Source of the DNA: Streptomyces paradoxus
GTDB taxonomy: Bacteria; Actinomycetota; Actinomycetes; Streptomycetales; Streptomycetaceae
NCBI RefSeq assembly: GCF_014202475.1
Contig: NZ_JACHGV010000016.1
Span: 86,887 to 150,886 of the forward strand
Direction: 5' to 3'
Length of the DNA stretch: 64,000 nucleotides
Under the pieces are notes generated by a model. That model worked only from the letters and a program-made list of their open reading frames with translations. It did not search any database and was not told the DNA's origin. Shown here piece after piece: positions 26,127 through 34,899 of the stretch. A program made the translations under genes and the position numbers. Position 1 is the first letter of the stretch; every line of letters begins with the position of its first letter.

Positions 26127-27277
26127 GACGAACCGACGACGTCTATGTCGTGGGCTGCGGGATGCATCCCTTCGGCCGCGACGAGAGCGTCACCGGAATG
26201 GACATGGCCGAGCGCGCGGTACGCGGGGCGCTGGCCGACGCCGGTGTCGCCTGGGAGGACGTCGGCTACGCCTCCGGCGGCTCGGACGTGTCCGGCAAGC
26301 CCGACACCCTGGTGGGCCGGCTGGGCCTGACCGGAGTGCCGTTCGTCAACGTGCAGAACGGCTGCGCGACCGGAGCCTCCACCGTGCTCACGGTGGCCAA
26401 CGCGCTGCGCGCGGGCGAGGCCTCCATAGGACTGGCCGTGGGGTTCGACAAGCACGAGCGGGGCGCGTTCCACGTCTCCGCGTCCCGCTACGGCCTGGGC
26501 GACTGGTACGCCGAGACCGGCATGATGCTCACCACCCAGTTCTTCGCCCTCAAGACCCGGCGCTACCTGTACGAACACGGGATCTCGGAGCGGGCGCTGG
26601 CGATGGTCGCGGTGCGGGCCTTCCGCAACGGCTCGAACCACCCCCTGGCGTGGCGGCGCAAGCCGCTGACGGAGCAGGAGGTCCTGGACTCCGCCGAGGT
26701 CAGTCCCCCGCTCACCCAGTACATGTTCTGCTCGCCCGGGCAGGGCGCGGCGGCGCTGGTGCTGGCGCTCGGCGACCGCGCGTTCGACTTGTGCGAACGG
26801 CCGGTCAGACTCGCGTCGCTGGCGTTGCGGACCCGGCGGTTCGGTTCGTTCGAGGTGTTCTCGCCCTGGCTGCCGCCAGGGCCGCACCGCAGCCCCAGCG
26901 TGGACGCCGCGGAGGCCGTCTTCCGCACGGCGGGGCTGCGTCCCGCGGACGTACAGGTGGCCCAGTTGCAGGACACCGACAGCGGCTCCGAGCTGATCCA
27001 CCTGGCGGAGACCGGGCTGTGCGGCCACGGCGAGCAGGAGGAACTGCTGGCCTGCGGGGACACCGATCCCGCCGGCCGGATACCGGTCAACACCGACGGC
27101 GGCTGTCTGGCCGGCGGGGAGCCCGTCGGCGCCTCGGGCCTGCGGCAGTTCCACGAGGTCGTACGGCAACTGCAGGGCCGGGCGCCGGGTGTGCAGGTGC
27201 CCGGCGCTCCCCGGGTGGGCTTCACCCATGTCTACGGGGCGCCCGGGATCAGCGCCTGCTCGGTCCTCACGGTGTGA
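26123..27277 (+). CDS. Lipid-transfer-type thiolase, probable Ltp2-like retro-aldolase
   Basis: ATG 26123, overlapping the DUF35 gene; 384 residues. The N-terminal thiolase Cys is present (NVQNGCATGASTVLTV), but the usual GHPxGxTG His motif near the C-terminus is replaced by GGCLAGGEPVGASGLRQFHE and the tail GFTHVYGAPGISACSVL. In Ltp2 (mycobacterial cholesterol side-chain aldolase) the equivalent tail carries a catalytic Tyr; the YGAPG Tyr here is the candidate. Expected reaction: cleavage of a tertiary beta-hydroxyacyl-CoA to a ketone plus a short acyl-CoA. Inference from family and from the DUF35 neighbour. Confidence 0.8.
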   Translation: MRRTDDVYVVGCGMHPFGRDESVTGMDMAERAVRGALADAGVAWEDVGYASGGSDVSGKPDTLVGRLGLTGVPFVNVQNGCATGASTVLTVANALRAGEASIGLAVGFDKHERGAFHVSASRYGLGDWYAETGMMLTTQFFALKTRRYLYEHGISERALAMVAVRAFRNGSNHPLAWRRKPLTEQEVLDSAEVSPPLTQYMFCSPGQGAAALVLALGDRAFDLCERPVRLASLALRTRRFGSFEVFSPWLPPGPHRSPSVDAAEAVFRTAGLRPADVQVAQLQDTDSGSELIHLAETGLCGHGEQEELLACGDTDPAGRIPVNTDGGCLAGGEPVGASGLRQFHEVVRQLQGRAPGVQVPGAPRVGFTHVYGAPGISACSVLTV

Positions 27278-27294
27278 AAGGGGCGGACACCGCC

Positions 27295-27999
27295 ATGCGC
27301 CACGGCAGCAGAACCGCACTCGTCACGGGCGGGGCACGGGGAATCGGGCTGGAGATCGGCCGGCAGCTCGCGGACCGGGGGCTGCGGGTCCTGGTCGGGG
27401 CGCGAAGACCGGAGGCCGCCGAGGAGGCGTGCCGCGCCATCGGCCCGGCGGCAGTGCCGCTGTCCCTGGACGTGACCTCGGCCGGGAGCGTCACCGAAGC
27501 GGTCCGGGAAGCACGGGAGCTGACCGGTGGGATCGACGTGCTGGTGAACAACGCCGGGGTGTCGCTGGACGGGGATCTGCGGCCCCCTCACGTCGACGAG
27601 GACATCTTGCACACGACACTGGACACCAACTTCACCGGCGCCTGGCGGGTGGCGCAGGCCGTCGTCCCGGGCATGGTGGAAGCCGGCTACGGACGGGTCG
27701 TGAACGTCACCAGCTCGTACGGTTCACTGGCACTGATGGACTCCGGCCGGCATCCCGCCTACCGGATCTCCAAGACGGCGCTCAACGCCCTGACCCGCAT
27801 GCTCGCGGCCGAACTGGCCGGCACGGGCGTCCTGGTCAACGCCGCCGACCCCGGCTGGACCCGCAGCGGCATGGGCGGCCCCTCCGCCCCGCGCGGTCCA
27901 CGGGAAGGAGCGGACACCCCGGTCTGGCTCGCGACCCTTCCCGATGGCGACGGGACGACCGGCGGGCTGTTCGCCGACCGCAGGCCACTGCCCTGGTGA
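27295..27999 (+). CDS. Short-chain dehydrogenase/reductase
   Basis: I take ATG 27295 (GGGGCGG upstream); a GTG at 27274 overlapping the thiolase stop is an alternative. About 234 residues. Cofactor motif TGGARGIG, NNAG strand, Ser in VTSSYGSL and YRISK active site. NAD(P)-dependent alcohol/ketone interconversion, perhaps on the ketone released by the aldolase. Last gene of the run; convergent with the TetR gene at 28006, with no room for a long terminator. Confidence 0.9.
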   Translation: MRHGSRTALVTGGARGIGLEIGRQLADRGLRVLVGARRPEAAEEACRAIGPAAVPLSLDVTSAGSVTEAVREARELTGGIDVLVNNAGVSLDGDLRPPHVDEDILHTTLDTNFTGAWRVAQAVVPGMVEAGYGRVVNVTSSYGSLALMDSGRHPAYRISKTALNALTRMLAAELAGTGVLVNAADPGWTRSGMGGPSAPRGPREGADTPVWLATLPDGDGTTGGLFADRRPLPW

Positions 28000-28005
28000 A
28001 CCGCC

Positions 28006-28662
28006 TCAGGTCGGTGACGTGGCCGGTCCCTGCTCGGTCGCGACGATGCGCAGCGCCAGCTCCCGGACCGCTTGCAGCACGGAGCGGGAGGGCAGCTGGG
28101 ACAGCGGCCCTCCTTCCGCCCGCAGCGCGGTGACGAGCATGGTCGTACTGATCAGCGTGCGGACCGCGAGCGCCTGTGCCCCATGCCGTACCTTCGCCGC
28201 CCGGGCGCTGCGGGTCGTGCCCTCGGGCAGATAGTCGTAGCCGCGCTGGACGTGCCGCTGCTCGAACTCGTCCCGCAGCACCTTGACGCTGCCGTTCGCG
28301 GAGGCGACCTGGACCTGGTACAGGCGGGCCTCGTCCGGGTTCCGTTCCACCCAGTCCCACACGGCGTCGATGACGCGGATCAGCCCCTCCGCATCACCCG
28401 GCTCGGACTCCGGACGGGCTGCCTCCACGACCGCGTTCAACTGGTCGAAGACGCGGCGCATGGCGAGTTCGAGCAGTTCCTCCTTGCCGTCGAAGTGGTA
28501 GTAGACGGCCGTGGGCACCACCTGGGCCTCGTCCGCGATGTCCTGGATGCTGGTCTCGGCGAACCCGTTGCGGCCGAACACACGTACGGCGGCGGTGATG
28601 ATGTGCTGCCGCCGCGAGGGTCGGTGGGCGGGCTGCTTGCCGTTCTTCGTGCTGGCCATCAT
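28006..28662 (-). CDS. TetR-family regulator
   Basis: ATG at 28662 (a second at 28659); 218 residues. N-terminal HTH: RRQHIITAAVRVFGRNGFAE, TSIQDIADEAQVVPTAVYYH. The C-terminal domain is helical and ligand-binding, unassigned. Divergent from a second TetR gene at 28803, with the operator copy at 28705-28727 between them, so either or both may bind it. A candidate master repressor of the catabolic island. Confidence 0.9.
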   Translation of the reverse strand: MMASTKNGKQPAHRPSRRQHIITAAVRVFGRNGFAETSIQDIADEAQVVPTAVYYHFDGKEELLELAMRRVFDQLNAVVEAARPESEPGDAEGLIRVIDAVWDWVERNPDEARLYQVQVASANGSVKVLRDEFEQRHVQRGYDYLPEGTTRSARAAKVRHGAQALAVRTLISTTMLVTALRAEGGPLSQLPSRSVLQAVRELALRIVATEQGPATSPT

Positions 28663-28704
28663 GCTCCCTGCCGGCTGCCGTGACCCCGCGTCCGTGGGCC
28701 TTGT

Positions 28705-28727
28705 GTACTGACCATGCTATCCAGTAA
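28705..28727. promoter_or_regulatory. Island operator, copy 2 (between two TetR genes)
   Basis: ACTG (28707-28710), 11-base spacer ACCATGCTATC, CAGT (28722-28725), flanked TACTG/CAGTAA. In reverse complement the core GGATAGCATGG matches copy 1. Placement between divergent TetR genes suggests autoregulation. Confidence 0.65.
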
Positions 28728-28802
28728 CTCGAACCGTCCGCCGGAGTAATTCCTGTTGCGCGTGGGTCTACGGGATGCTCGGCGCCCGGCATACTTGACA
28801 TC

Positions 28803-29408
28803 ATGACGACCTCCGGAAGCCGCGCCGCTCACCGTCCGTCGCGCAAGCAGTGGGTGATCGAAGCAGCCACCGAGCTGTTCGCGACCCAGCCGCCGGACGA
28901 GGTGACGGTGGCCGACATCGCCGCTCGGGCGGAGATGACGTCGGCAGCGGTGTACTACCACTTCTCCTCCAAGGACCAGGTCCTGGCTGAGGGGATGCGT
29001 GCGTTCGCCACCGCACTGCGCGAGCAGCTGCAGGCGCTCACGGAGGCCCACGAACCCGGCACGGACGTCGGTGCGGCGGTCACCTCGCTGCTGTCCTGGC
29101 TGGGCGAACACCGTTCCGCCGCCACCGTGTTCTTCGTGTCGTCGGCCGGCATGAGCCAGGAGGCCGAGGCCTTGCGCCAGGAGAGCCGTACGGAGTTGCT
29201 GGCCGAGCTGGTGCGGCTGATCCACAAGGCCCGCGCATCCGTCTCCGACGCCGAGGCGGCGGTGATCGGCCTGGGCCTGCTGGCGCTGCTGGAGACCGCG
29301 GCGATCTCGCAGGTCCGGGGCGACGACGTGTACCGGTCGCTGGGACACCGTTCCTTCGTCCGCGAGGTCGGCGCTCTCGCGGAGCGGATCGCCGACCCGG
29401 CCGGCTGA
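28803..29408 (+). CDS. TetR-family regulator
   Basis: ATG 28803; 201 residues. HTH: RKQWVIEAATELFATQPPDE, TVADIAARAEMTSAAVYYHF. The recognition region differs from the divergent TetR (SAAVYYHFSSK versus TAVYYHFDGK) but both are of the same general type. The gene is convergent with the E2 gene. Effector unknown; an acyl-CoA intermediate is plausible given the surroundings. Confidence 0.9.
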   Translation: MTTSGSRAAHRPSRKQWVIEAATELFATQPPDEVTVADIAARAEMTSAAVYYHFSSKDQVLAEGMRAFATALREQLQALTEAHEPGTDVGAAVTSLLSWLGEHRSAATVFFVSSAGMSQEAEALRQESRTELLAELVRLIHKARASVSDAEAAVIGLGLLALLETAAISQVRGDDVYRSLGHRSFVREVGALAERIADPAG

Positions 29409-29425
29409 GGGCCTGCCGGGGCGGA

Positions 29426-30814
29426 TCACACCAGCAGCCGGAGGGGCCTGCGCAGCAACTCAGCGACGGTGCAAAGGTATTCGGCGGCGGGTGCCCCGTC
29501 GACGGCGCGGTGGTCGAAGGTGAGGCTCAGGGTGAGGACCCGCGTCCGCAGCGGCCGGTCGTCCACCCACTCGACGCCGTCCCTGAGCCGGCCCACCCCG
29601 AGGATCGCCACATTGCCGGGGTTGATCACCGGGGTGAAGAAGTCGACGCCGTATCCGCCGAGCGAGGTGACGGTGAAGGTGGCCCCTTCCAACTGCGCCG
29701 GAGAGATCCGCCCCTCGCGCGCGGCCTGGGCCAGGGCCCGGGACCGGCGGGCGATCTCGGACAACGACAGCTCCACAGCATCCTCGATCACGGGAACCAT
29801 GAGGCCGCCCGGGACGGCCACCGCGAAGCCCAGGTGGATGCCGTCGAGCAGGTGGACGCCGTCCTCCCGCACCGTCGCGTTGAGCAGTGGGTGCTCGCGC
29901 AGGGCCAGGGCCGCGGCCTTCAGCAGGAAGTCGTTGAGACTGGGCACCGGCAGATCGCTGTCGGCCCACTCCTCCTTGAGCCGCTCCCGCAGTGACACGA
30001 CGGCGTCCATCCGCACCTCGTACCCGTGCGTCAGCTGCGCCATCTCCTGGAGGCTGGCGTGCATCCTGCGGGCGATGGTGCCGCGCATCCCGGTGAGCGG
30101 GAGGACGTCGCCGGGCCGGGGGGCCGTGTCCCGGCGAACGGGCGCCGCGGTGACGGCGTCGAGGTCGGACCGGCGGACCCGGCCGCCCGGACCGGTGCCG
30201 TTCACCGCGGAGAGGTCGATACCCCGCTCCCTGGCCAGCTTGCGGACCAGCGGCGAGGAGGGGAGGCCGCCCGCCGGGACCGGCGCACCGGGAGCGCCGA
30301 GGTCGCCGGGGACGGCCAGGAGGAAGTCCTCCACGTCCTCGGAGACGATCCGGCCGCCCGGTCCCGTGCCGCGGACGGCGGTGAGGTCGACGTCGGCGGC
30401 GGCGGCGACCCGCCGGGCGTTCGGTGAAGACAGAAGCCGGTCAGCGGTGCCGTTGACGGAGGATGCCGCGGGAGCAGCGTCGGCGTCGGTGCCGTCGAGG
30501 GCGGGCGGAGAGTCGCTGCCCGCGCTGGTCCCGGACCCGGCGGGCATCGGCGCACCTGCCGGGTCCGGTGGCTGCTCACCCTCGGCCAGCAGCCAGCCGA
30601 TGAGGGCGCCGGCAGGGACGGTGGACCCCGCCGGGACCACCGGGTGGAACAGTCCCCCGGCCTCCGCCTCGACGTCCACGTCGACCTTGTCGGTCGCCAG
30701 CCTCAGCAGCGCGTCGCCCTCCGCGACGGCCGCGCCGACCGGCACGAGCCATTCGTCGATCGTGCCTTCCTGCATGGTCAGACCGATCTTCGGCAGCAGA
30801 ACCTCGACCGCCAT
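29426..30814 (-). CDS. Dihydrolipoamide acyltransferase (E2) with two peripheral-subunit-binding domains
   Basis: ATG 30814, 5 bases after the E1beta stop; 462 residues. Order: lipoyl domain (1-78) with lipoyl-Lys43 in ATDKVDVDVEA; linker; subunit-binding domain 1 (129-165, ARRVAAAADVDLTAVRGTGP); subunit-binding domain 2 (186-221, RKLARERGIDLSAVNGTGP); catalytic domain with DHRAVDG near the C-terminus. Transfers the acyl group made by E1 to CoA. Two tandem binding domains are unusual for a single-lipoyl E2. No E3 gene in the window; a housekeeping E3 may serve. Confidence 0.95.
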   Translation of the reverse strand: MAVEVLLPKIGLTMQEGTIDEWLVPVGAAVAEGDALLRLATDKVDVDVEAEAGGLFHPVVPAGSTVPAGALIGWLLAEGEQPPDPAGAPMPAGSGTSAGSDSPPALDGTDADAAPAASSVNGTADRLLSSPNARRVAAAADVDLTAVRGTGPGGRIVSEDVEDFLLAVPGDLGAPGAPVPAGGLPSSPLVRKLARERGIDLSAVNGTGPGGRVRRSDLDAVTAAPVRRDTAPRPGDVLPLTGMRGTIARRMHASLQEMAQLTHGYEVRMDAVVSLRERLKEEWADSDLPVPSLNDFLLKAAALALREHPLLNATVREDGVHLLDGIHLGFAVAVPGGLMVPVIEDAVELSLSEIARRSRALAQAAREGRISPAQLEGATFTVTSLGGYGVDFFTPVINPGNVAILGVGRLRDGVEWVDDRPLRTRVLTLSLTFDHRAVDGAPAAEYLCTVAELLRRPLRLLV

Positions 30815-30819
30815 GCCGG

Positions 30820-31854
30820 TCACGACCTTTCGAGCAGGCGCCGGCAGCCCTGGGCGATGCGGGCGCGATCGGGGACGTACGCCTTCTCCAGGACCGGCGA
30901 GAACGGCACCGGGGAGAAGGGAGCGCCGATGCGCAGGACCGGCGCGTCCAGGTAGTCGAAGACGGAGTCCTGGATCTGGGCGGCGATCTCCGCGCCGAGC
31001 CCGCCGAAGGTGACGGCCTCGTGCACCACGAGCACCCGGTTGGTGCGGCGGACGGAGGCGAACATCGTCTCGGTGTCCAGGGGCTGCACCGTGCGGGGGT
31101 CGATCACCTCGATCTGCACACCCTCGGCCGCGAGTTCGTCGGCCGCCGCGAGGGCCTCGCCCACCATGCGGCCCAGGGCGATCACGGTGACGTCGGAACC
31201 GTGCCGTGCGGTGTGCGCCTGGCCCAGCGGGATGCCGTAGATCTCCTGGGGCACCTCGCCGGTGCTGCCGAGCAGGACCTTGTTGAGCATGATGACGACC
31301 GGGTTGTCGTCCCGGATGGCCGAGACGGTCAGGCCCTTGGCGGTGTACGCGTCGCAGGGCATCACCACCTTGAGGCCGGGCACGTGGGCCAGCCAGGCCT
31401 CCAGGCTCTGGCTGTGCTGGGCGGCGGCACCGAGGCCGGCTCCGGAGGCGGTGGTGATGGTGAGCGGCACGGACAGGGCGCCGCCGAACATGTACTTCAT
31501 CTTCGCCGCCTGGTTGACGATCTGGTCGAGGCAGACACCGATGAAGTCCATGAACATCAGGTCGACGACGGGTCGCAGGCCCCGGGCGGCGGCTCCCACG
31601 CCGAGGCCGACCAGAGCGGCTTCGGAGATCGGGGTGTCGATCATGCGACGCGGACCGAACTCGTCGAGCAGGTGGTCGAACATGCGGAAGACGCCGCCGT
31701 ATCCGGCCACGTCCTCGCCGGCGACGAAGACGTTCTCGTCCTCGCGCATGGCCTGGGCGAGTCCCTCGTTGAAGGCCTTGACGTAGGACAGTTTGCGGGA
31801 GTCGGCGACCGGGGGGACGGCCGGCGCTTCGGTGGTGGTGGTCATGGCGGTCAT
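30820..31854 (-). CDS. TPP-dependent dehydrogenase E1 beta subunit
   Basis: ATG 31854 overlaps the E1alpha stop by 4 bases; 344 residues. Contains FVAGEDVAGYGGVFRMFDHL, DTPISEAALVGLGVGAAARG and the transketolase C-terminal block IEVIDPRTVQPLDTETMFAS. With E1alpha it forms the alpha2beta2 decarboxylase/dehydrogenase of the acetoin- or branched-chain 2-oxoacid type. Within this island the substrate may be an acyloin, diketone or 2-oxoacid derived from ring cleavage; undetermined. Confidence 0.95.
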   Translation of the reverse strand: MTAMTTTTEAPAVPPVADSRKLSYVKAFNEGLAQAMREDENVFVAGEDVAGYGGVFRMFDHLLDEFGPRRMIDTPISEAALVGLGVGAAARGLRPVVDLMFMDFIGVCLDQIVNQAAKMKYMFGGALSVPLTITTASGAGLGAAAQHSQSLEAWLAHVPGLKVVMPCDAYTAKGLTVSAIRDDNPVVIMLNKVLLGSTGEVPQEIYGIPLGQAHTARHGSDVTVIALGRMVGEALAAADELAAEGVQIEVIDPRTVQPLDTETMFASVRRTNRVLVVHEAVTFGGLGAEIAAQIQDSVFDYLDAPVLRIGAPFSPVPFSPVLEKAYVPDRARIAQGCRRLLERS

Positions 31855-32855
31855 CCCGAGTAGACGTTGAGCAGCAGGTCGGCGGGGTCGGGCAGCGGGC
31901 TCGCCTCGGCGTACGCGATGGCCTCGGCGATCTCGTCGCGCGTGCGCTGCCATACGTCGTCCAGCTCCGCACGGGTCGCGGTGCCGTCGGCGACGGCCCG
32001 GGCCTCGATCAGGTCGATGGGGTCACGGGCCTTCCACTCGGCGACCTCCGCGTCGGAGCGGTAGGGGTGCCGAAGGCCCTTGACGCCCTGGTGGTCGAAG
32101 TAGCGGTAGGTCTTGGCCTCGATCATCATCGGGCCCGCGCCGGCCCGGGCCCGTGCGACGGCTTCGGCGGCGGCCCGGTGGACGGCGACCGCGTCCATGC
32201 CGTCGACGATCACGCTGGGCATGCCGTAGGCGGCGGCCCGGTCGGCGACGTCGGTGAGCAGCATGTGCCCGGACTGCGGGGTGAACTCGGCGTAGCCGTT
32301 GTTCTCGCAGACGAAGACCACGGGCAGGCCGAGGATCGCGGCCATGTTGGCACCCTCGTGCCAGGCGCCGATGTTGGTGGCGCCGTCGCCGAAGAAGGTC
32401 ACGGCGACGCTGTCCTCGCCCTTGTACCGGGCGGCGAAGGCCGCGCCCACGGCGATCGGGACACCGGCCCCGACGATGCCGTTGGCTCCGAGCATGCCGC
32501 GCGCGAGGTCGTTGATGTGCATGCTCCCGCCGCGGCCGAGGCAGGCGCCGGTGACCCGGCCGTACAGCTCGGCGTACATCTCGCGGAAGCCGACGCCCTT
32601 GGCCACGGCGTGCCCGTGGCCGCGGTGGGTGGAGGTGATCTGGTCGTCGTCGCGCAGGGCCGCCATAACGCCGGCGGCGACGGCTTCCTGGCCGACGTAG
32701 AGGTGCAGGAAGCCGGGCAGTTTGCCGGCCTCCATGAGCTTTCCCGCCTCGGTCTCGAACAGCCGGATACGCACCATGCGTTCGTGCAGATCCTTGATGA
32801 CCTGCGTGCTGACCTGCGCGGATTTCTTCGACGCCGTTGACGCTCGTTGAGCCAT
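31851..32855 (-). CDS. TPP-dependent dehydrogenase E1 alpha subunit
   Basis: ATG 32855 with GAAGGGG upstream; 334 residues. TPP motif begins FFGDGATNIGAWHEGANM and ends VFVCENNGYAEFTP; phosphorylation-loop-like AKTYRYFDHQGVKGLRHPYR follows. The short N-terminus and the SMHINDLARGMLGANGIVGA block resemble acetoin dehydrogenase AcoA more than pyruvate dehydrogenase. Heads the E1alpha-E1beta-E2 operon; two copies of the island operator lie 40-105 bases upstream. Confidence 0.95.
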   Translation of the reverse strand: MAQRASTASKKSAQVSTQVIKDLHERMVRIRLFETEAGKLMEAGKLPGFLHLYVGQEAVAAGVMAALRDDDQITSTHRGHGHAVAKGVGFREMYAELYGRVTGACLGRGGSMHINDLARGMLGANGIVGAGVPIAVGAAFAARYKGEDSVAVTFFGDGATNIGAWHEGANMAAILGLPVVFVCENNGYAEFTPQSGHMLLTDVADRAAAYGMPSVIVDGMDAVAVHRAAAEAVARARAGAGPMMIEAKTYRYFDHQGVKGLRHPYRSDAEVAEWKARDPIDLIEARAVADGTATRAELDDVWQRTRDEIAEAIAYAEASPLPDPADLLLNVYSG

Positions 32856-32897
32856 CGTCCGCCCCTTCGTCCGAGGGAGGTTGCCGAGCCATCGGAC

Positions 32898-32920
32898 TTA
32901 CTTGTGCCGGTCTACAGTAA
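32898..32920. promoter_or_regulatory. Island operator, copy 3 (upstream of E1alpha)
   Basis: TTACTT...ACAGTAA with the same ACTK-N11-CAGT spacing (ACTT 32900-32903, CAGT 32915-32918). About 43 bases before the E1alpha start codon. Confidence 0.55.
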
Positions 32921-32935
32921 CCAGCTGAGGGCACC

Positions 32936-32958
32936 TTACTGAACAGCGTCTCTAATTA
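32936..32958. promoter_or_regulatory. Island operator, copy 4 (one good half-site)
   Basis: TTACTG (32936-32941) followed by AACAGCGTCTC, very similar to the copy 1 spacer, but the right half is TAAT instead of CAGT. It overlaps the end of the VOC gene and precedes the E1 operon. Confidence 0.4.
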
Positions 32959-33428
32959 CTATGCCCCGGATCCGGGGCACCGGCCCGCGCGTCCACCAAC
33001 TCCACGACATTGCCCTCCGGATCGGCCCAGAAGCTGATCCGCCGGCCGTGCGCCCGGACGACAACCGGGTCCGACAGGGACCGGGCGCCCGCGGCCGGCA
33101 GTGCCGCCACCACGGGGTCCATGTCGTCGAGGTGGAAGGTGAGATACGACAGCCCCGGGCGCCCGGCCGGCGAGGCCGCCACGCGGGCCGCCACCCGGCC
33201 CGACCGGGGAAGGATCAACTTGACGCACCCCCCGGCGGGCACCTTCAGCCAGACGACCACCAGCTCACCTCCGAGCCCGGCCGGGCCGCCGACCGACTCC
33301 GGAACGCGCGAGCGGCGCTCGGTTCGGCAGCCGAGCACGTCGCAGTAGAAGCGCTCCATCAGCTCCAGGTCCCGCACCACCACGCCCACCTCGAACGGCA
33401 GGGTCATGACCATCACGCCCACCCCCAC
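32952..33428 (-). CDS. VOC (glyoxalase-like) protein
   Basis: Open from 33428; the likely start is ATG 33413 (MVMTLPFEVGVVVRDLELME) or nearby. About 153-158 residues. VOC markers: GVVVRDLELMERFYCDVLGC, LTFHLDDMDPVVAALPAAGA, and ISFWADPEGNVVELVDA. Could be an epimerase, isomerase or extradiol-type enzyme; substrate unknown. Divergent from the Rieske operon. Confidence 0.8.
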   Translation of the reverse strand: MGVGVMVMTLPFEVGVVVRDLELMERFYCDVLGCRTERRSRVPESVGGPAGLGGELVVVWLKVPAGGCVKLILPRSGRVAARVAASPAGRPGLSYLTFHLDDMDPVVAALPAAGARSLSDPVVVRAHGRRISFWADPEGNVVELVDARAGAPDPGHSN

Positions 33429-33562
33429 GGGACAGCGAGCGGCAACTTCGCCACTTTCTATTGACAGGCCACACTAAGTCCTGTTCTCGTTTCGGTCACA
33501 GCCCAGCTGTCGCATTCCGAAGCCGGTCACCGGCTCGCGGCTGGGAGGATTGTGAGGACATC

Positions 33563-34870
33563 GTGGTCCAGATCAGTTCGCCGGAGATGCGGGAGACGGA
33601 CGCCGGGCCGAGGTCGTCGATCCCAGCCCCCTCGGCCCCCTCGGCCCCCTCGGCCCCCGAATACTCGTCGTGGATCAGCCAGGACCGGTCCACCGACGCC
33701 GCGGCCCTGGCGATGCGGCGGGAGGCCGCCGAACTCGTCGAGCGTGTGATGGCGCACTACCGCGACAAGACGACGCACGAGGCGGACGGGCAGTGGACGG
33801 AACCGGTCGCCCACTACCTCGACGCCGACCGCTGGCGGCGCGAGACGGACGCCGTCCACCGCAGCGTCCCCTTGCCGCTCGCCATGTCCTGCGAGCTTCC
33901 GGGGCCGAACACCTACAAGGCGATCGACGTGCTCGGCATCCCCGTGCTGATCACCCGTGACCGGCAGGGCGCCGTGCACGCGATGATCAACGCCTGCCGG
34001 CACCGGGGGGCCAAGCTCCTCGAACCCGGCTGCGGTGTGTCGAAGCGGCTCACCTGCCCGTACCACTCCTGGTCGTACGACCTCGCCGGAGAGCTGCGGG
34101 GCGTGTACGCCGAGAAGACCTTCGGCGAGGTGCCGCGCGAGGGCCGCAGCCTCGTCCGCCTTCCGGCCGGTGAGCGCGCGGGGATCGTCTTCGTCTCGCT
34201 GGACCCGGCGGCCGAGCCCGACCTGGACGGCTGGCTGGGCGACCTGCAGCCCCTGCTGGAGGGCCTCCGGCTGGCGGAGTGCCACCACTACGCCACCAGC
34301 GAGCTGACCAGTCCCAACTGGAAGGTCACCCTCGACGGGTATCTGGAGACGTACCACTTCGCCTCCCTGCACCCGAAGACGGTGTTCGAGACGAACCTCT
34401 CGAACATGATGGCCCACGACACGTGGGGCCCTCACCAGCGCATCGCACCGGCCCTGCGCCCCATCGCGCGGGCGGTCGAACTGCCGCCGGACCAGCGTGA
34501 CCCCGGGGACTGCGTCGGGCCGATCTACTGGCTCTTCCCCGGCCTCGCGATCGCCGGCGGCTGGCGCCAGAAGATCGCCGTCTCCCTGGTACTCCCCCGT
34601 ACGGCGACCGAGTCGGTGACCCAGCAGATCATCCTGCTGCGGGAACCGGCGGTCACCGAGGAGGAACGCCAGGCCGCCGACCGGTTCGGCGAGTGGTTCC
34701 ACGAGGTGGTCCGCGACGAGGACTACGCGACCACCTACGGGGTCCAGCAGGGCCTGGAGGCCCTCGACGGGACCGACTTCGTCTTCGGACGCAACGAGCC
34801 CGGACTCCAGCACTTCCACCGCACCATTCACCAGCACCTGGACACGAGCGCCCCCAGAGCCGCCAGGTGA
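33563..34870 (+). CDS. Rieske non-heme iron oxygenase, catalytic subunit (1)
   Basis: GTG 33563 with GAGGACATC just before it; 435 residues. Rieske [2Fe-2S] site CRHRG (145-149) and CPYHSW (165-170), then the mononuclear iron region NWKVTLDGYLETYHFASLHP. An N-terminal Ala-Pro-Ser repeat comes from a 9-base DNA repeat. Hydroxylates a ring or C-H bond using electrons from a ferredoxin/reductase. First of a plus-strand set with SDR, PEP-mobile-domain protein and ABM protein. Confidence 0.93.
   Translation: MVQISSPEMRETDAGPRSSIPAPSAPSAPSAPEYSSWISQDRSTDAAALAMRREAAELVERVMAHYRDKTTHEADGQWTEPVAHYLDADRWRRETDAVHRSVPLPLAMSCELPGPNTYKAIDVLGIPVLITRDRQGAVHAMINACRHRGAKLLEPGCGVSKRLTCPYHSWSYDLAGELRGVYAEKTFGEVPREGRSLVRLPAGERAGIVFVSLDPAAEPDLDGWLGDLQPLLEGLRLAECHHYATSELTSPNWKVTLDGYLETYHFASLHPKTVFETNLSNMMAHDTWGPHQRIAPALRPIARAVELPPDQRDPGDCVGPIYWLFPGLAIAGGWRQKIAVSLVLPRTATESVTQQIILLREPAVTEEERQAADRFGEWFHEVVRDEDYATTYGVQQGLEALDGTDFVFGRNEPGLQHFHRTIHQHLDTSAPRAAR
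33626..33658 (+). repeat. 9-base tandem repeat inside the Rieske gene
   Basis: GCCCCCTCG is repeated three times plus a partial fourth copy, encoding Ala-Pro-Ser units. Its frame-preserving unit means copy-number change alters linker length without breaking the gene. Confidence 0.8.
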
Positions 34871-34899
34871 GCAACCAACAACACTCGCGGGAGAACACC

